Origin: Massilia eurypsychrophila
Lineage (GTDB): Bacteria > Pseudomonadota > Gammaproteobacteria > Burkholderiales > Burkholderiaceae_D
NCBI RefSeq assembly: GCF_002760655.1
Contig: NZ_PDOC01000001.1
Location: 124,001 to 188,000, forward strand
Direction of reading: 5' to 3'
DNA length: 64,000 nucleotides
Under the pieces are notes generated by a model that worked only from the letters and a program-made list of their open reading frames with translations, was not told the DNA's origin and searched no databases. Position 1 is the first letter of the stretch. The number at the start of each line of letters is the position of its first letter. Of the stretch, positions 21,957-32,597 are shown piece after piece. The position numbers and the translations under genes were made by a program.

Positions 21957-22595
21957 CTACGGATTCCAGCGAACGAAATTTTTGTACAGCTGCAGCCCGG
22001 CGGTGGCGCTTTTTTCAGGGTGGAACTGGGTGGCGACGATGTTATCGCGCGCGACGGCGCAGCAGAACTGGCCGCCGTAATCGGCCTCGCCGATGACATC
22101 CTGCGGATCGACCGGCTGGGCGTAATAGCTGTGCACGAAATAGAAGTAGGCGTCATCCGCGATGCCTTCCCAGACCGGGTGCGCGCGCGACTGGCGCACG
22201 CGGTTCCAGCCCATCTGCGGCACCTTGAAGCGCGAGCCGTCCGGCTGCAGGCGGCCTTCTAGCTGGAAGCGCACGACGCGCCCATGCAGCAACCCAAGGC
22301 CGGCGGTGTCGGCTTCCTCGCTGCGGTCGAACAGCATCTGTTCGCCCACGCACACGCCCAACATCGGCCGCGTTTTCGAGGCGCGCAGCAGCGCATCCTC
22401 GACGCCCGATTCGCGCAGGCTGAGCATGCAGTCCCGCATCGCACCCTGGCCCGGCAGCACGATGCGGTCGGCGCTGTCGATATCACTCGCCTCGCCCGAA
22501 ATGAGCACGTTCGCTTCCGGCGCGACCGCGCGCAGCGCCTGCGCTACCGAGCGCAGGTTGCCCATGCCATAGTCAACTACAACGATCTTGTTCAT
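21957..22595 (-). CDS. hisH: Imidazole glycerol phosphate synthase, glutaminase subunit
   Basis: HisH is the class I glutamine amidotransferase that feeds ammonia to HisF. The 212-residue protein starts [20 protein letters not shown]; the open frame extends further upstream, but family homology fixes this ATG. The nucleophile cysteine is in [13 protein letters not shown] (usually G-I/V-C-L-G-M-Q; the Val and Glu are conservative variants), and the triad His/Glu is FHPEKS near the C-terminus. The interface segment VPQMGWNRV is present. Confidence 0.97.
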   Translation of the reverse strand: MNKIVVVDYGMGNLRSVAQALRAVAPEANVLISGEASDIDSADRIVLPGQGAMRDCMLSLRESGVEDALLRASKTRPMLGVCVGEQMLFDRSEEADTAGLGLLHGRVVRFQLEGRLQPDGSRFKVPQMGWNRVRQSRAHPVWEGIADDAYFYFVHSYYAQPVDPQDVIGEADYGGQFCCAVARDNIVATQFHPEKSATAGLQLYKNFVRWNP

Positions 22596-22605
22596 GGCCG
22601 GATTC

Positions 22606-23196
22606 TTACAAGCTGCCTTTGGTGGACGGGATCGTGCCGGCGGAGCGCGCATCGAGTTCGGCGGCCATGCGCAGCGCGCGGCCAAATGCCTTGAACACCG
22701 TTTCGCACTGGTGGTGCGCGTTCTCGCCGCGCAGGTTGTCGATGTGCAGCGACACCAGCGCGTGGTTGACGAAGCCCTGGAAAAATTCGTGCGCCAGGTC
22801 GACGTCGAAGCCGCCGATCATCGAGCGCTTCCACGGCACGTGCATTTCGAGGCCCGGACGGCCGGAGAAATCGATCACCACGCGCGACAGCGCTTCGTCG
22901 AGCGGCACGTAGGCGTGGCCGTAGCGGCGGATGCCCTTCTTGTCGCCGATCGCCTTGGCGACCGCCATGCCGAGCGTGATGCCGGTGTCTTCGACGGTGT
23001 GGTGGGCGTCGATGTGCAGGTCGCCGACGCACTCGATGTCGAGGTCGATCAGGCCGTGGCGGGCGATCTGGTCGAGCATGTGGTCGAGGAAAGGCACGCC
23101 GGTGTTGAGCTTCTGGACGCCGGTGCCGTCAAGGTTGATCGCGACGCGGATCTGCGTCTCGTTGGTGTTGCGGGTGATTTCTGCGGTGCGGGTCAT
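22606..23196 (-). CDS. hisB: Imidazoleglycerol-phosphate dehydratase
   Basis: HisB removes water from imidazole glycerol phosphate to form imidazole acetol phosphate. The 196-residue protein is the dehydratase alone, without the N-terminal histidinol phosphatase domain found in E. coli. The two manganese-binding His clusters are [13 protein letters not shown] and [15 protein letters not shown]. The start is the ATG giving [14 protein letters not shown]. The histidinol-phosphatase activity must come from a gene outside the window. Confidence 0.97.
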   Translation of the reverse strand: MTRTAEITRNTNETQIRVAINLDGTGVQKLNTGVPFLDHMLDQIARHGLIDLDIECVGDLHIDAHHTVEDTGITLGMAVAKAIGDKKGIRRYGHAYVPLDEALSRVVIDFSGRPGLEMHVPWKRSMIGGFDVDLAHEFFQGFVNHALVSLHIDNLRGENAHHQCETVFKAFGRALRMAAELDARSAGTIPSTKGSL

Positions 23197-23207
23197 GGAC
23201 GGGTACT

Positions 23208-24302
23208 CTATTTGTTCAGTGCTGCTGCAAGGGCTGTCAGGAAGGCGGAATTTTCTTCCGGCGTGCTGACCGTCACGCGGATGCAATTGACCAGCAGTGC
23301 GTTCATTTTACCCATATTTTTGACTAGTACCTTGTCAGCGGCGAGTTTCGCGCAGGCAGCATCGGAGTCGGGCACGCGGAACAGCAGGAAATTGGCCGCC
23401 GATGGGAACACTTCGACGCCCGGCAGCGCGGCCATGGCGGCCGCCAGGGTGGCGCGCGCGGCGTTGATCTCGGCCGCCTGGGCGTCGAGCACGTCGAGGT
23501 GGTCGAGCGCGAATTCGGCCGCGACCTGGGTCAGCACGTTGACGTTGTAGGGCGGGCGCACCTTGTCGAACTGCGCCAGCAGGGCCGGGGCGGCCGACAT
23601 GTAGCCGAGGCGGATGCCGGCCAGGCCGAGTTTGGATAGCGTGCGCATCACCACCAGGTTCTCGAACTCGGGCAGGTGGCCCATGAAGCTGGTGCGGGCG
23701 AACGGCTCGTAGGCCTCGTCGACGACGGCGATGCCGGTGTCGCCGAGCGCGTCGATCAGTTCGGCCATGTCGGCGGCGTCGTACAGGTTGCCGGTCGGGT
23801 TGTTCGGGTAGGACAGGAACAGCACCGCCGGCTTGTGCTCGCGGATGGCCGCCAAGAGCGCCGGCTGGTCGAGCGTGAAGTCCGGCAGCAGCGGCACGCC
23901 GACGAAGTCCATGCCGGCAAACTGCGCCGAGCGCTGGTACATGACGAAGGCCGGCACGGGCGCCACGATGACGGCGCGGCGGTCCTGGCGCGCCGTGGCC
24001 ATCGCGACCATCGAGATCAGTTCGTCCGAGCCGTTGCCGAGGACGACGTCGTACCCCTCCGGCACGCCGAGCTTGGCGCGGATGCGCTCTTTGAGGGTGG
24101 CGTAGGAAGCGACCGGATAGCGGTTCAGCGCCGCCGCGGCGAGGCGCTCGCCCAGTTCGGCGCGCAGGCTTGCCGGCAGCCGGTACGGGTTCTCCATCGC
24201 GTCGAGCTTGATGAAGCCGGACGCTTCGGCCACGACGTAGCCGTTGATGGCGCGTACGTCGGCGCGGATGGTGTTGGCGATCAGGTTGTCGATGAAAGAC
24301 AT
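23208..24302 (-). CDS. hisC: Histidinol-phosphate aminotransferase
   Basis: HisC transfers an amino group from glutamate to imidazole acetol phosphate, using pyridoxal phosphate. The 364-residue fold-type I enzyme shows MENPYRLP near the N-terminus, the PNNPTGNL loop, [10 protein letters not shown] and the PLP lysine in [16 protein letters not shown]. The C-terminal [14 protein letters not shown] holds the substrate-binding arginine. It overlaps the upstream DNA methyltransferase gene by 22 bp; the start [13 protein letters not shown] agrees with homologues. Confidence 0.96.
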   Translation of the reverse strand: MSFIDNLIANTIRADVRAINGYVVAEASGFIKLDAMENPYRLPASLRAELGERLAAAALNRYPVASYATLKERIRAKLGVPEGYDVVLGNGSDELISMVAMATARQDRRAVIVAPVPAFVMYQRSAQFAGMDFVGVPLLPDFTLDQPALLAAIREHKPAVLFLSYPNNPTGNLYDAADMAELIDALGDTGIAVVDEAYEPFARTSFMGHLPEFENLVVMRTLSKLGLAGIRLGYMSAAPALLAQFDKVRPPYNVNVLTQVAAEFALDHLDVLDAQAAEINAARATLAAAMAALPGVEVFPSAANFLLFRVPDSDAACAKLAADKVLVKNMGKMNALLVNCIRVTVSTPEENSAFLTALAAALNK

Positions 24303-25135
24303 AATTTTCCTTGGCTTGAAGGTGGTTCGTCCGGTTCGCTTTTCTTGGCGCTCTTGCGCTTCGGCTTGGCGGGCGTCGCTTCCTCCGGCGCGGCAAGCCG
24401 GCTTTCGATGATCCGGCAGTAGTCGGCATTGAGTTCGAAGCCGACGAAATTGCGCCCGCAGCGCTTGGCCGCCAAAGCGGTGGTGCCGCTGCCCATGAAC
24501 GGGTCGAGCACCACGCCGCCGGGCGGGCACGAGGCCTTGAGCATGCGTTCGATGATCTCGAGCGGCTTCTGGGTCGGGTGGTCGGCGCGCTCAGGATGTT
24601 CCTTGTGCAGGCGCGACACGCTCCACAGGTCTTTCGGGTTGTAACCAATTTCGAGCCACTTGGCGCCGACGAAGATCGAGCGCGACCTGGCTTTCTTGGT
24701 TTCGGCGTCGTAGGCGATGCGCACGGCGTCGAGGTCGAAGTAGTAGTCCTTGCGGTTGACGAAAAAGCCGATGGTGTCGTGCACCGACGTGAAGCTGCGC
24801 ACGCTGCCGCCCATCGACGGCACCCGGCGGTCCCAGATGATCTCGTTCATCATCGTCATGCGCTGCTTGAGCATGACGAAGATCTCGGGCGAAAAGCGCC
24901 AGGTCAGGAAGATGTACAGGCTGCCGTTGGCTTTCAGCTTGGGCAGCGCGGCGCTGATCCACTGCTCGGTCCAGGCCAGGTAGTCGGCCGCGCTTTGCTG
25001 GTCGGAGGCGTTGCCGTAGTCCTTGCCGAGGTTGTACGGCGGGTCGGTCAGGATCAGGTCGACCGAACCGTCGGGGATGCGCGCCAGGCCGACCAGCGCA
25101 TCCTCGCAGAACACCTGGTTGACCCAGGCGGTCAT
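24281..25135 (-). CDS. Solitary beta-class DNA (adenine-N6 type) methyltransferase inside the his operon
   Basis: A 284-residue methyltransferase. Motif [14 protein letters not shown] is N-terminal (DPPY at 31-34), a target-recognition stretch follows, motif X is ADHPTQKP (185-192) and motif [10 protein letters not shown] is C-terminal (211-219); this permuted order defines the beta class with YhdJ and CcrM. It lacks the extra C-terminal domain of CcrM (about 358 residues), so it is closer to YhdJ. No restriction partner lies nearby. It overlaps hisD by 4 bp (ATGA) and hisC by 22 bp, so it must be cotranscribed and is likely translationally coupled with histidine synthesis genes. The Lys-rich tail [10 protein letters not shown] may bind DNA. 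The target sequence is unknown. Confidence 0.9.
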   Translation of the reverse strand: MTAWVNQVFCEDALVGLARIPDGSVDLILTDPPYNLGKDYGNASDQQSAADYLAWTEQWISAALPKLKANGSLYIFLTWRFSPEIFVMLKQRMTMMNEIIWDRRVPSMGGSVRSFTSVHDTIGFFVNRKDYYFDLDAVRIAYDAETKKARSRSIFVGAKWLEIGYNPKDLWSVSRLHKEHPERADHPTQKPLEIIERMLKASCPPGGVVLDPFMGSGTTALAAKRCGRNFVGFELNADYCRIIESRLAAPEEATPAKPKRKSAKKSEPDEPPSSQGKLCLSSTT

Positions 25136-26448
25136 GACGGCGCTTTGATGCGCAGCTCTGCGCTGCGGGCGTGCGCCTGCAACCCCTCGCCGTAGGCCAG
25201 TTCGGCGGCCACCTTGCCGAGCGTCTGGGCGCCGGCTTCGGAGACGTACAGGATCGACGAGCGCTTCTGGAAGTCGTACACGCCCAGCGGCGACGAGAAG
25301 CGCGCGGTGCGCGAGGTCGGCAGCACGTGGTTCGGGCCGCAGCAGTAGTCGCCCAGCGACTCGGACGAGAAGCGGCCGAGGAACATGGCGCCGGCGTGGC
25401 GGATCAAGTCGGCCCACTGCTGCGGGTCTTCGGCGGAGATCTCGAGGTGCTCGGCGGCGATGGCGTTGGCGATCTCGCACGCTTCTTGCATGTCGCGCAC
25501 CTTCACCAGCGCGCCGCGGTCCTGCAAAGAGGTGCGGATGACGTCCTGGCGCGGCATCGTCGGCAACAGCTTGTGGATGCTCGCCTCGACGCGCGCGATG
25601 TAGTCGGCGTCCGGGCACAGCATGATGGCCTGCGCCAGTTCGTCGTGCTCGGCCTGCGAGAACAGGTCCATCGCCACCCAGTCCGGATCGGTGCTGCCGT
25701 CGCACAGCACCAGGATCTCGGACGGGCCGGCGATCATGTCGATGCCGACGGTGCCGAACACGCGGCGCTTGGCCGCCGCCACATAGGCGTTGCCGGGGCC
25801 GACGATCTTGTCGACGGCGCCAATCGTGGCGGTGCCGTAGGCCAGGGCGCCGACTGCCTGGGCGCCACCGATGGTGATGACGCGGGTAACGCCGGCAATC
25901 GCCGCCGCCGCCAGCACCATCTGGTTCTTCACGCCGTCGGGCGTCGGGACGACCATGATGATCTCGGCCACGCCGGCCACCTTGGCCGGAATCGCGTTCA
26001 TCAGCACCGACGACGGATACGCCGCCTTGCCGCCGGGGACGTAGATGCCGACCCGGTCGAGCGGCGTGATGCGCTGGCCGAGCACGGTGCCGTCAGGCTC
26101 GGTGTAGCTGAAACCCTTCAGCTCCTCTTTCTGGCGCTCGTGGAACACGCGGATCCGCTCGGCCGCGACCTGCAGCGCGGCGCGCTGGGCCTGCGGCAGC
26201 GCCGCGAGCGCCGCATCGAGTTCGGCCTGGCCAATATCGAATTGGGCCATGCTATCGGCACTGATGCGATCGAACTTGTTGGTGTACTCCAGCACCGCGG
26301 CGTCGCCGCGCGCCTTGACGTCGGCCAGGATCGAGGCGACCGCTGCTTCGATGGCGTCGTCGGTGGACGCTTCGAACGCGAGCAAGGTATCGAGCTTGGC
26401 GCGGAAGTCCGGTTGCGTGGAATCGAGTTTGCGGATCTGGATCGACAT
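25132..26448 (-). CDS. hisD: Histidinol dehydrogenase
   Basis: HisD oxidises histidinol to histidine in two NAD-dependent steps, with zinc. The 438-residue protein has [19 protein letters not shown], the [12 protein letters not shown] nucleotide-binding loop, [12 protein letters not shown], the catalytic Glu-His pair region AIAAEHLEI, and [19 protein letters not shown]. It is the second gene of the his segment after hisG, with a 6-base gap, and its stop overlaps the methyltransferase start. Confidence 0.98.
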   Translation of the reverse strand: MSIQIRKLDSTQPDFRAKLDTLLAFEASTDDAIEAAVASILADVKARGDAAVLEYTNKFDRISADSMAQFDIGQAELDAALAALPQAQRAALQVAAERIRVFHERQKEELKGFSYTEPDGTVLGQRITPLDRVGIYVPGGKAAYPSSVLMNAIPAKVAGVAEIIMVVPTPDGVKNQMVLAAAAIAGVTRVITIGGAQAVGALAYGTATIGAVDKIVGPGNAYVAAAKRRVFGTVGIDMIAGPSEILVLCDGSTDPDWVAMDLFSQAEHDELAQAIMLCPDADYIARVEASIHKLLPTMPRQDVIRTSLQDRGALVKVRDMQEACEIANAIAAEHLEISAEDPQQWADLIRHAGAMFLGRFSSESLGDYCCGPNHVLPTSRTARFSSPLGVYDFQKRSSILYVSEAGAQTLGKVAAELAYGEGLQAHARSAELRIKAPS

Positions 26449-26454
26449 TGGAAA

Positions 26455-27135
26455 TCAGCCTTGCGTTTTTGAAGCGCGTTCGAACGCCTCGAGGATGGGT
26501 TGGAGCCGCGCGCGCTTGAGCTTGAGCGCGGCCTGGTTGACCACCAGGCGCGACGAAATCTCCATGATGGTTTCGACTTCGACCAGGTTGTTGGCGCGCA
26601 GCGTGTTACCGGTCGAGACGACGTCGACGATGGCGTCGGACAGGCCGACCAGCGGCGCCAGTTCCATCGAGCCGTACAGCTTGATCAGGTCGACGTGCAC
26701 GCCCTTGGCGGCGAAGTGCTCGCGCGCGGTCTGGACGAACTTGGTGGCCACGCGCAGCCGCGCGCCCTGGCGCACCGCGCTGGCGTAGTCGAAGCCGGCG
26801 TTGACGGCGACCGACATGCGGCAGGCGGCGATCTTCAGGTCGATCGGCTGGTACAGGCCTTCGCCGCCATGCTCGAGCAGCACGTCCTTGCCGGCCACGC
26901 CGAAGTCGGCGGCGCCGTACTGGACGTAGGTCGGCACGTCGGACGCGCGCACGATGATGACGCGCACGTTCGGGTCGTTGGTGGCGAGGATCAGCTTGCG
27001 CGACGTCTCGGGGTTCTCGGTGACGACGATGCCGGCCGCCGCCAGCAGCGGCAAGGTGTCGTCGAAAATGCGGCCCTTCGACAGCGCGAGTATCAGCTGG
27101 CCGCTCGCTTCGGTGGCAAATGGATTCATCGGCAT
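26455..27135 (-). CDS. hisG: ATP phosphoribosyltransferase, short form
   Basis: HisG starts histidine synthesis by joining ATP and PRPP. At 226 residues it is the short form, which lacks the C-terminal regulatory domain and needs the HisZ subunit; no hisZ is in this window. Conserved segments are [18 protein letters not shown], the [21 protein letters not shown] loop region and the PRPP-binding [18 protein letters not shown]. It follows murA with a 3-base gap, and ATG 27135 gives the N-terminus [10 protein letters not shown]. Confidence 0.96.
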   Translation of the reverse strand: MPMNPFATEASGQLILALSKGRIFDDTLPLLAAAGIVVTENPETSRKLILATNDPNVRVIIVRASDVPTYVQYGAADFGVAGKDVLLEHGGEGLYQPIDLKIAACRMSVAVNAGFDYASAVRQGARLRVATKFVQTAREHFAAKGVHVDLIKLYGSMELAPLVGLSDAIVDVVSTGNTLRANNLVEVETIMEISSRLVVNQAALKLKRARLQPILEAFERASKTQG

Positions 27136-27138
27136 CGC

Positions 27139-28389
<1,251 letters not shown>

Positions 28390-28391
28390 GG

Positions 28392-28628
28392 TTATCCTTG
28401 ATATTCTTCAGGGGTGAGGGTCTTCATCGACAGCGCGTGGATTTCCTCGCGCATGCGCTCGCCGAGGGCGGCGTAGACGATCTGGTGGCGCTGGATCGGG
28501 CGCTTGCCGGCAAACGCCGGCGAGACGATGACGGCGGTGAAGTGCTGGCCGTCGCCTTCGACCTCGAGGTGGGTGCATTCGAGGCCGGCGCTGATGTAGC
28601 CGTGAATGAGTTCAGGAGTAGTTGTCAC
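28392..28628 (-). CDS. ibaG: BolA/IbaG family iron-sulfur metabolism protein
   Basis: A 78-residue BolA-family protein. I chose the GTG at 28628 because AAGGAC lies 7 bases upstream and the product then starts [15 protein letters not shown]; the open frame extends further but without homology. The core [33 protein letters not shown] and [15 protein letters not shown] matches IbaG (YrbA). Such proteins bind monothiol glutaredoxins with a shared [2Fe-2S] cluster; a monothiol glutaredoxin (grxD) is encoded at 58.1 kb. In E. coli ibaG also lies just before murA. Confidence 0.93.
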   Translation of the reverse strand: MTTTPELIHGYISAGLECTHLEVEGDGQHFTAVIVSPAFAGKRPIQRHQIVYAALGERMREEIHALSMKTLTPEEYQG

Positions 28629-28642
28629 GATAAAGTCCTTGA

Positions 28643-29410
28643 TTAGTGACGCAGGTTGTAGCCGCGCTTGAGCAGGTTGACGGCGATCGTCGCCAGCACC
28701 ACGAAAAACGCACTGACGATGGCAAGGCTGGTCCACGGCGAGATGTCCGACTGGCCGAAGAAGCCGTGGCGGAATCCGTCAATCATATAAAAGAACGGAT
28801 TGAAATGCGAGATCGCCTGCCAGAAAGGCGGCAGCGACTTGATCGAGTAGAACACGCCCGACAGGAACGTCGCCGGCATGATCAGGAAGTTCTGGAACGC
28901 GGCCAACTGGTCGAATTTCTCTGCCCAGATGCCGGCGATGACGCCCATCGTGCCGAGGATGGCGGCGCCCAGCAGCGCGAACACGGCGATCCACCAGGGC
29001 GCCACGAACGACAAGTGGGCAAACCAGGCGGTGATGATGAACACGCCGGCGCCGACCGCCAGGCCGCGCACCACCGAGGCGAGCACGTAGGCCGAGATGA
29101 TCTCCCAGTGCGACAGCGGCGGCAGCAAAATGAACACCAGGTTGCCGGTGATCTTGGACTGGATCAGCGAGGACGAGGAGTTGGCGAAGGCGTTCTGCAG
29201 CACGCTCATCATCACCAGGCCGGGAATCAGAAAGGCGGTGTACGACACGCCGGGATAGACTTCGACGCGGCCTTCGAGCACGTGGCCGAAGATCAGCAAG
29301 TACAGCATGGCGGTCAGGATCGGCGCGGCGACGGTTTGGGTCGCCACTTTCCAGAAACGCAAGGTCTCCTTGTAGAGCAGGGTCTGGAATCCCACGGAAA
29401 CGAACTTCAC
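28643..29410 (-). CDS. ABC-2 type exporter permease, YadH-like
   Basis: A 255-residue inner-membrane permease of the ABC-2 family with six hydrophobic segments (for example TAMLYLLIFGHVL, AFLIPGLVMMSVLQ, FLIMPATFLSGVFYSI). The ABC-2 signature around FNPFFYMIDGFRHGFFG is clear and matches YadH of E. coli. It starts with GTG overlapping the ATPase stop codon by 4 bp, so the two are coupled. The exported substrate is unknown; its place between mla genes and murA suggests an envelope component, by inference only. Confidence 0.93.
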   Translation of the reverse strand: MKFVSVGFQTLLYKETLRFWKVATQTVAAPILTAMLYLLIFGHVLEGRVEVYPGVSYTAFLIPGLVMMSVLQNAFANSSSSLIQSKITGNLVFILLPPLSHWEIISAYVLASVVRGLAVGAGVFIITAWFAHLSFVAPWWIAVFALLGAAILGTMGVIAGIWAEKFDQLAAFQNFLIMPATFLSGVFYSIKSLPPFWQAISHFNPFFYMIDGFRHGFFGQSDISPWTSLAIVSAFFVVLATIAVNLLKRGYNLRH

Positions 29411-30318
29411 AGCGAACCTCCATCCATGATCTGCAAGAAGATATCTTCCAGATCAGCTTGTTGCAATTGCATCTCGTCGATGACGGCGCCGGACTCGCGC
29501 AGGCGGGCCAGGATCTGTTCGACTTCGGCGTACTCGTTGACGCGCAGGCTGAACTTGCGGCCGTTCTGCTCGTGCTCGTGGGTGACCAGGTGGCGCAGCC
29601 CGGCCGGCAAGGTGCCGCTGGCCAGGTGCACGTTCAGCTGGGAGCCGGAGATGCGGCGGATCAGGGCCGACATCGTGTCGAGCGCGACGACCTTGCCGGC
29701 GCGCAGCATGGCGACGCGCTGGCACATTGCCTGCGCTTCTTCCAGGTAGTGGGTGGTCAAGACGACGGTGTGGCCTTCGCGGTTCAGGCGCGAAATGAAT
29801 TTCCACAGGCCCTGGCGCAGTTCGACGTCGACGCCGGCGGTCGGCTCGTCGAGCACGATGACCGGCGGCTTGTGCACCAGCGCCTGGGCGACCAGCACGC
29901 GCCGCTTCATGCCGCCCGACAGCGCGCGCATGTTGACGTCGGCCTTGCCGGTCAGGTCGAGGTTTTCCATCACCTCGTCGATCCACTTGTCGTTGTTCTT
30001 CAGGCCAAAGTAGCCGGACTGCAGGCGCAAGGTTTCGCGCACGGTGAAGAACGGGTCGAACACCAGTTCCTGCGGCACCACGCCGAGCTTGCTGCGGGCG
30101 GCGCGGAAATCGGTGACGACGTCGTGGCCGTGGATGGCGACGCTGCCGGCATCGGGGCGGATCAGGCCGGCGATGGTGGAGATCAGGGTGGTCTTGCCGG
30201 CGCCGTTCGGGCCGAGCAGGCCAAAAAATTCGCCTTCCTCGATCGACAGCGACACGCCGCCCAGCGCCTTCAGGTGCTTGTAGCTTTTTTCGACGTTGGT
30301 GATCTGAATTGCAGTCAT
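29407..30318 (-). CDS. ABC transporter ATP-binding protein, YadG-like
   Basis: A 303-residue ABC ATPase. Walker A is GPNGAGKTT (about residues 36-44), the Q-loop is VVPQELVFD, the signature LSGGMKRRV, Walker B VIVLDEPTAGVD and the switch histidine TTHYLEEA. It resembles YadG and the DrrA/CcmA-like group of exporter ATPases. The C-terminal 80 residues carry the accessory domain usual in this group. It pairs with the ABC-2 permease directly downstream, with a 4-bp overlap. The substrate is unknown. Confidence 0.94.
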   Translation of the reverse strand: MTAIQITNVEKSYKHLKALGGVSLSIEEGEFFGLLGPNGAGKTTLISTIAGLIRPDAGSVAIHGHDVVTDFRAARSKLGVVPQELVFDPFFTVRETLRLQSGYFGLKNNDKWIDEVMENLDLTGKADVNMRALSGGMKRRVLVAQALVHKPPVIVLDEPTAGVDVELRQGLWKFISRLNREGHTVVLTTHYLEEAQAMCQRVAMLRAGKVVALDTMSALIRRISGSQLNVHLASGTLPAGLRHLVTHEHEQNGRKFSLRVNEYAEVEQILARLRESGAVIDEMQLQQADLEDIFLQIMDGGSL

Positions 30319-30488
30319 TCGTTTGGTGCTTACGTGGTTTGTCCAGCGGCAAGGATTTTCGCGGGGGGAACTGCCAATTATAGGGGAAATTGACCGATGA
30401 GCCGCGAGGGCGGGATTACGACAGAGAACAACCGGGCAAATCGCCCGACGGCCGCGCTAGCGGCGTCAGGCAACTGTATGAAGCAGGG

Positions 30489-30785
30489 TCAATGGTGATG
30501 CAGGTTGGCGGGTGATTCGACCAGCAGTGTGTCGACGCCGTACAGGTTGGCCAGGCTTTTCAGGCTGACCGGCAGGTTGACGAACGACACCGCGACGCCG
30601 GCCTTGCGGGCGGCGCGCTGCATCGCCAGCAGCACGGCCACGCCGGACGAGTCGGCCAGCTTGACCGCGCTGAGGTCGAACACGGTCTGGCCGCCGGCGA
30701 GCGCCGCCAGGCCGCGCTCGAGCGCGCCCCTGGCGGTCTGGAACGTCAGCATTTCCAGCGGCGGTTGGGCAGTCGTTGCCGTCAT
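30489..30785 (-). CDS. mlaB: STAS-domain protein MlaB
   Basis: MlaB is the cytoplasmic STAS-domain subunit that stabilises the MlaFEDB lipid transporter. The 98-residue protein has a typical STAS core: TVFDLSAVKLADSSGVAVLL with the conserved D-S-S-G motif, then QRAARKAGVAVSFVNLPVSL and SLANLYGVDTLL. It starts 8 bases after the mlaC stop codon. It is the last mla gene before the YadG/YadH exporter genes, which follow after about 170 bp. Confidence 0.9.
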   Translation of the reverse strand: MTATTAQPPLEMLTFQTARGALERGLAALAGGQTVFDLSAVKLADSSGVAVLLAMQRAARKAGVAVSFVNLPVSLKSLANLYGVDTLLVESPANLHHH

Positions 30786-30793
30786 CGCCGTGC

Positions 30794-31429
30794 TTACTTG
30801 CCAGCTTTGGCCGGCTTGTTGGCCAGCTGCTTGTTGCGCTCGGCCAGCTTGGCGATCAGGCCGTCGATGCCGCCCTTGCCGATTTCGGTGGCGAAGGTGC
30901 CCTTGTAGGTTTCCACCAGCCACGCGCCAAGCACGTTGATGTCGAAAATCTTCCAGCCGGACGGCCCCTTGGCGAGGCGGTAGTTCAGCTGGATCGGCTC
31001 GCCGCGGGCGACGTTGACCTGCGAACGCACTTCGACGACGGTGTCGGCCGGATCGGCGCGCAACGGTTTGAATTCGACCGTTTCGTTCTTGATCTGCGAC
31101 AGCGCGCCCGAGTAGGTGTGAATCAGCAAGGTGCGGAACTCGTTCGACAGCCGGGTTTTCTGGTCCGGCGTGGCGTCGCGCCAGAAACGGCCGGCCGCCA
31201 GCGCGGTCATGCGCTGAAAGTCGACGTACGGCAAGATTTTTGCGTCCACCAGCGCCATCACCTTCTGCTGGTTGCCGGACTGAATGTCCTTGTCGGCCTT
31301 GGCCGTTTCGATGACGTCGTTGCTGATGCGCTTGACGAGGACGTCAGGCGCTTCACTGCCCTGGGCGGCGGCGCCGAAGGCGGCAAATGCAAGCGTGCTC
31401 ATTGCGATTAGTTGCTTGATCAGTTTCAT
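30794..31429 (-). CDS. mlaC: Periplasmic phospholipid-binding protein MlaC
   Basis: MlaC ferries phospholipids between MlaA at the outer membrane and MlaFEDB at the inner membrane. The 211-residue protein has a signal peptide (MKLIKQLIAMSTLAFAAFG AAAQ), then the NTF2-like MlaC domain with LPYVDFQRMTALAAGRFW, SNEFRTLLIHTYSGAL and GWKIFDINVLGAWLVETYK. I chose the ATG at 31429 (AGAGGACCCC upstream) over the earlier open frame. The C-terminus is Lys-rich, as in relatives. Confidence 0.95.
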   Translation of the reverse strand: MKLIKQLIAMSTLAFAAFGAAAQGSEAPDVLVKRISNDVIETAKADKDIQSGNQQKVMALVDAKILPYVDFQRMTALAAGRFWRDATPDQKTRLSNEFRTLLIHTYSGALSQIKNETVEFKPLRADPADTVVEVRSQVNVARGEPIQLNYRLAKGPSGWKIFDINVLGAWLVETYKGTFATEIGKGGIDGLIAKLAERNKQLANKPAKAGK

Positions 31430-31505
31430 GGGGTCCTCTTTTCTGGTTGCGGGTAGTACAAAGCTGCAACCGCTCTTCAATTTGGCGGTACAGGAATCTG
31501 GTTAA

Positions 31506-32597
31506 CTACTTCGACGGCGTTTCGGATGACACGGCTGTGGCCGGCGCAGGCTTTTTCGCTGCCGGCGCGCGCTTGCGCGGCGCGCGCGCGGTGGCCGCCG
31601 GCGCCGCCGGCGCCGCTGCGCCGGCTGCCGGGGTCGGGCCCGGATCGTCGGTGTAGGCGTCGCGAATGCTCTTCGCTTCCGAACTGGACGCTGCCGCTGC
31701 CGGCACCACGCCGGCGGCCGGCGCGGCCGGTGCCGTGGCCGCCGCTGCGGCGCCAGGCGCTGCTGGCTTGCCTGGTGCCGGCGCGGTGGCGCCCGGATCG
31801 TCAGGATACGCAGCCTTGATCGACTTGGCGTCGGCCGGTGCGCCGTCCTTCTTGCTTTCCTGCTGGGCGCCCCTCTTGAACTTGATCTTCTGGTCGCCGT
31901 TGTCGGTGATGCGGCTCAGGCGGCGCTGCAGGAAGCCGTCGCGGATGAATTCGTAGCGGTCGAGCGCGGCTTCTTCCATCAGGTTCGACGCGTCGAGCAC
32001 GGCGGCGCGCTGGTCGATTGCCCGCACGCCGGTGCCGACGTTACGCCAGTTGACCGGTTCCTTGTAGGCCCAAGGATCGGCAGCGATGTCGATCGGCATG
32101 ACGACGGTGTCGCGCACCGTCGACGGCCCCAGCAGCGGCAGCATCAGGTAAGGACCGGACGGCATGCCCCAGGCGCCGAGCGTCTGGCCGAAGTCTTCGT
32201 TGTGCTTGTGCAAGCCGGCTTCGGAGCCGATGTCGAGCAGGCCGCCGAGGCCGAACGTCGAGTTCAGCGCGAAGCGGGTCAGGTCGGACATGCCGTCCTG
32301 GCCCTTGCCCTGCATCAGGTTGTTAGCGCCGGTCCACAGATCGGACAGGTTGCCGAAAAAGTTAGACACGCCGGTCTGCACGAACGTCGGCAGCACCTCT
32401 TTGTAGGCGGTGGCGGCCGGCTTGAGGGCGACGCGGTCGACCGTGTCGTTGAACTTGAACACTTGCCGGTTGAACTTCTCGTACGGGTCGCGCGGGTTGG
32501 GACCGGTGGCGCAGCCGGCCAGCGTGGCGCTGACCGCCAATGCCAGCGCGATGCCGCGCCAGCTCGAGCGCGCCGGGGAGGTGGTTGCCGTGATCAT
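31506..32597 (-). CDS. mlaA: Outer-membrane lipoprotein MlaA with a repetitive Ala/Pro-rich C-terminal extension
   Basis: MlaA removes mislocalised phospholipids from the outer leaflet of the outer membrane. The signal ends in a lipobox LAGC (Cys29), followed by NPRDPYEKFNRQVFKFND, LSDLWTGANNLMQGK, DFGQTLGAWGMPSGPYLMLP and LLGPSTVRD, all classic. The family core ends near residue 235; the last 125 residues are Ala/Pro-rich and carry two copies of a unit AKSI(K/R)xAYxDDPGxT, near residues 256 and 306, ending in a basic stretch RAPRKRAPAAKKPAP. E. coli MlaA is about 250 residues, so the tail is extra. The ATG overlaps the mlaD stop by 4 bp. Confidence 0.95.
   Translation of the reverse strand: MITATTSPARSSWRGIALALAVSATLAGCATGPNPRDPYEKFNRQVFKFNDTVDRVALKPAATAYKEVLPTFVQTGVSNFFGNLSDLWTGANNLMQGKGQDGMSDLTRFALNSTFGLGGLLDIGSEAGLHKHNEDFGQTLGAWGMPSGPYLMLPLLGPSTVRDTVVMPIDIAADPWAYKEPVNWRNVGTGVRAIDQRAAVLDASNLMEEAALDRYEFIRDGFLQRRLSRITDNGDQKIKFKRGAQQESKKDGAPADAKSIKAAYPDDPGATAPAPGKPAAPGAAAAATAPAAPAAGVVPAAAASSSEAKSIRDAYTDDPGPTPAAGAAAPAAPAATARAPRKRAPAAKKPAPATAVSSETPSK

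Noticed and set aside
24281-25135. Restriction-modification system
   Set aside because: Only the methyltransferase is present, fused by overlaps into the his operon; no endonuclease or specificity gene lies nearby.
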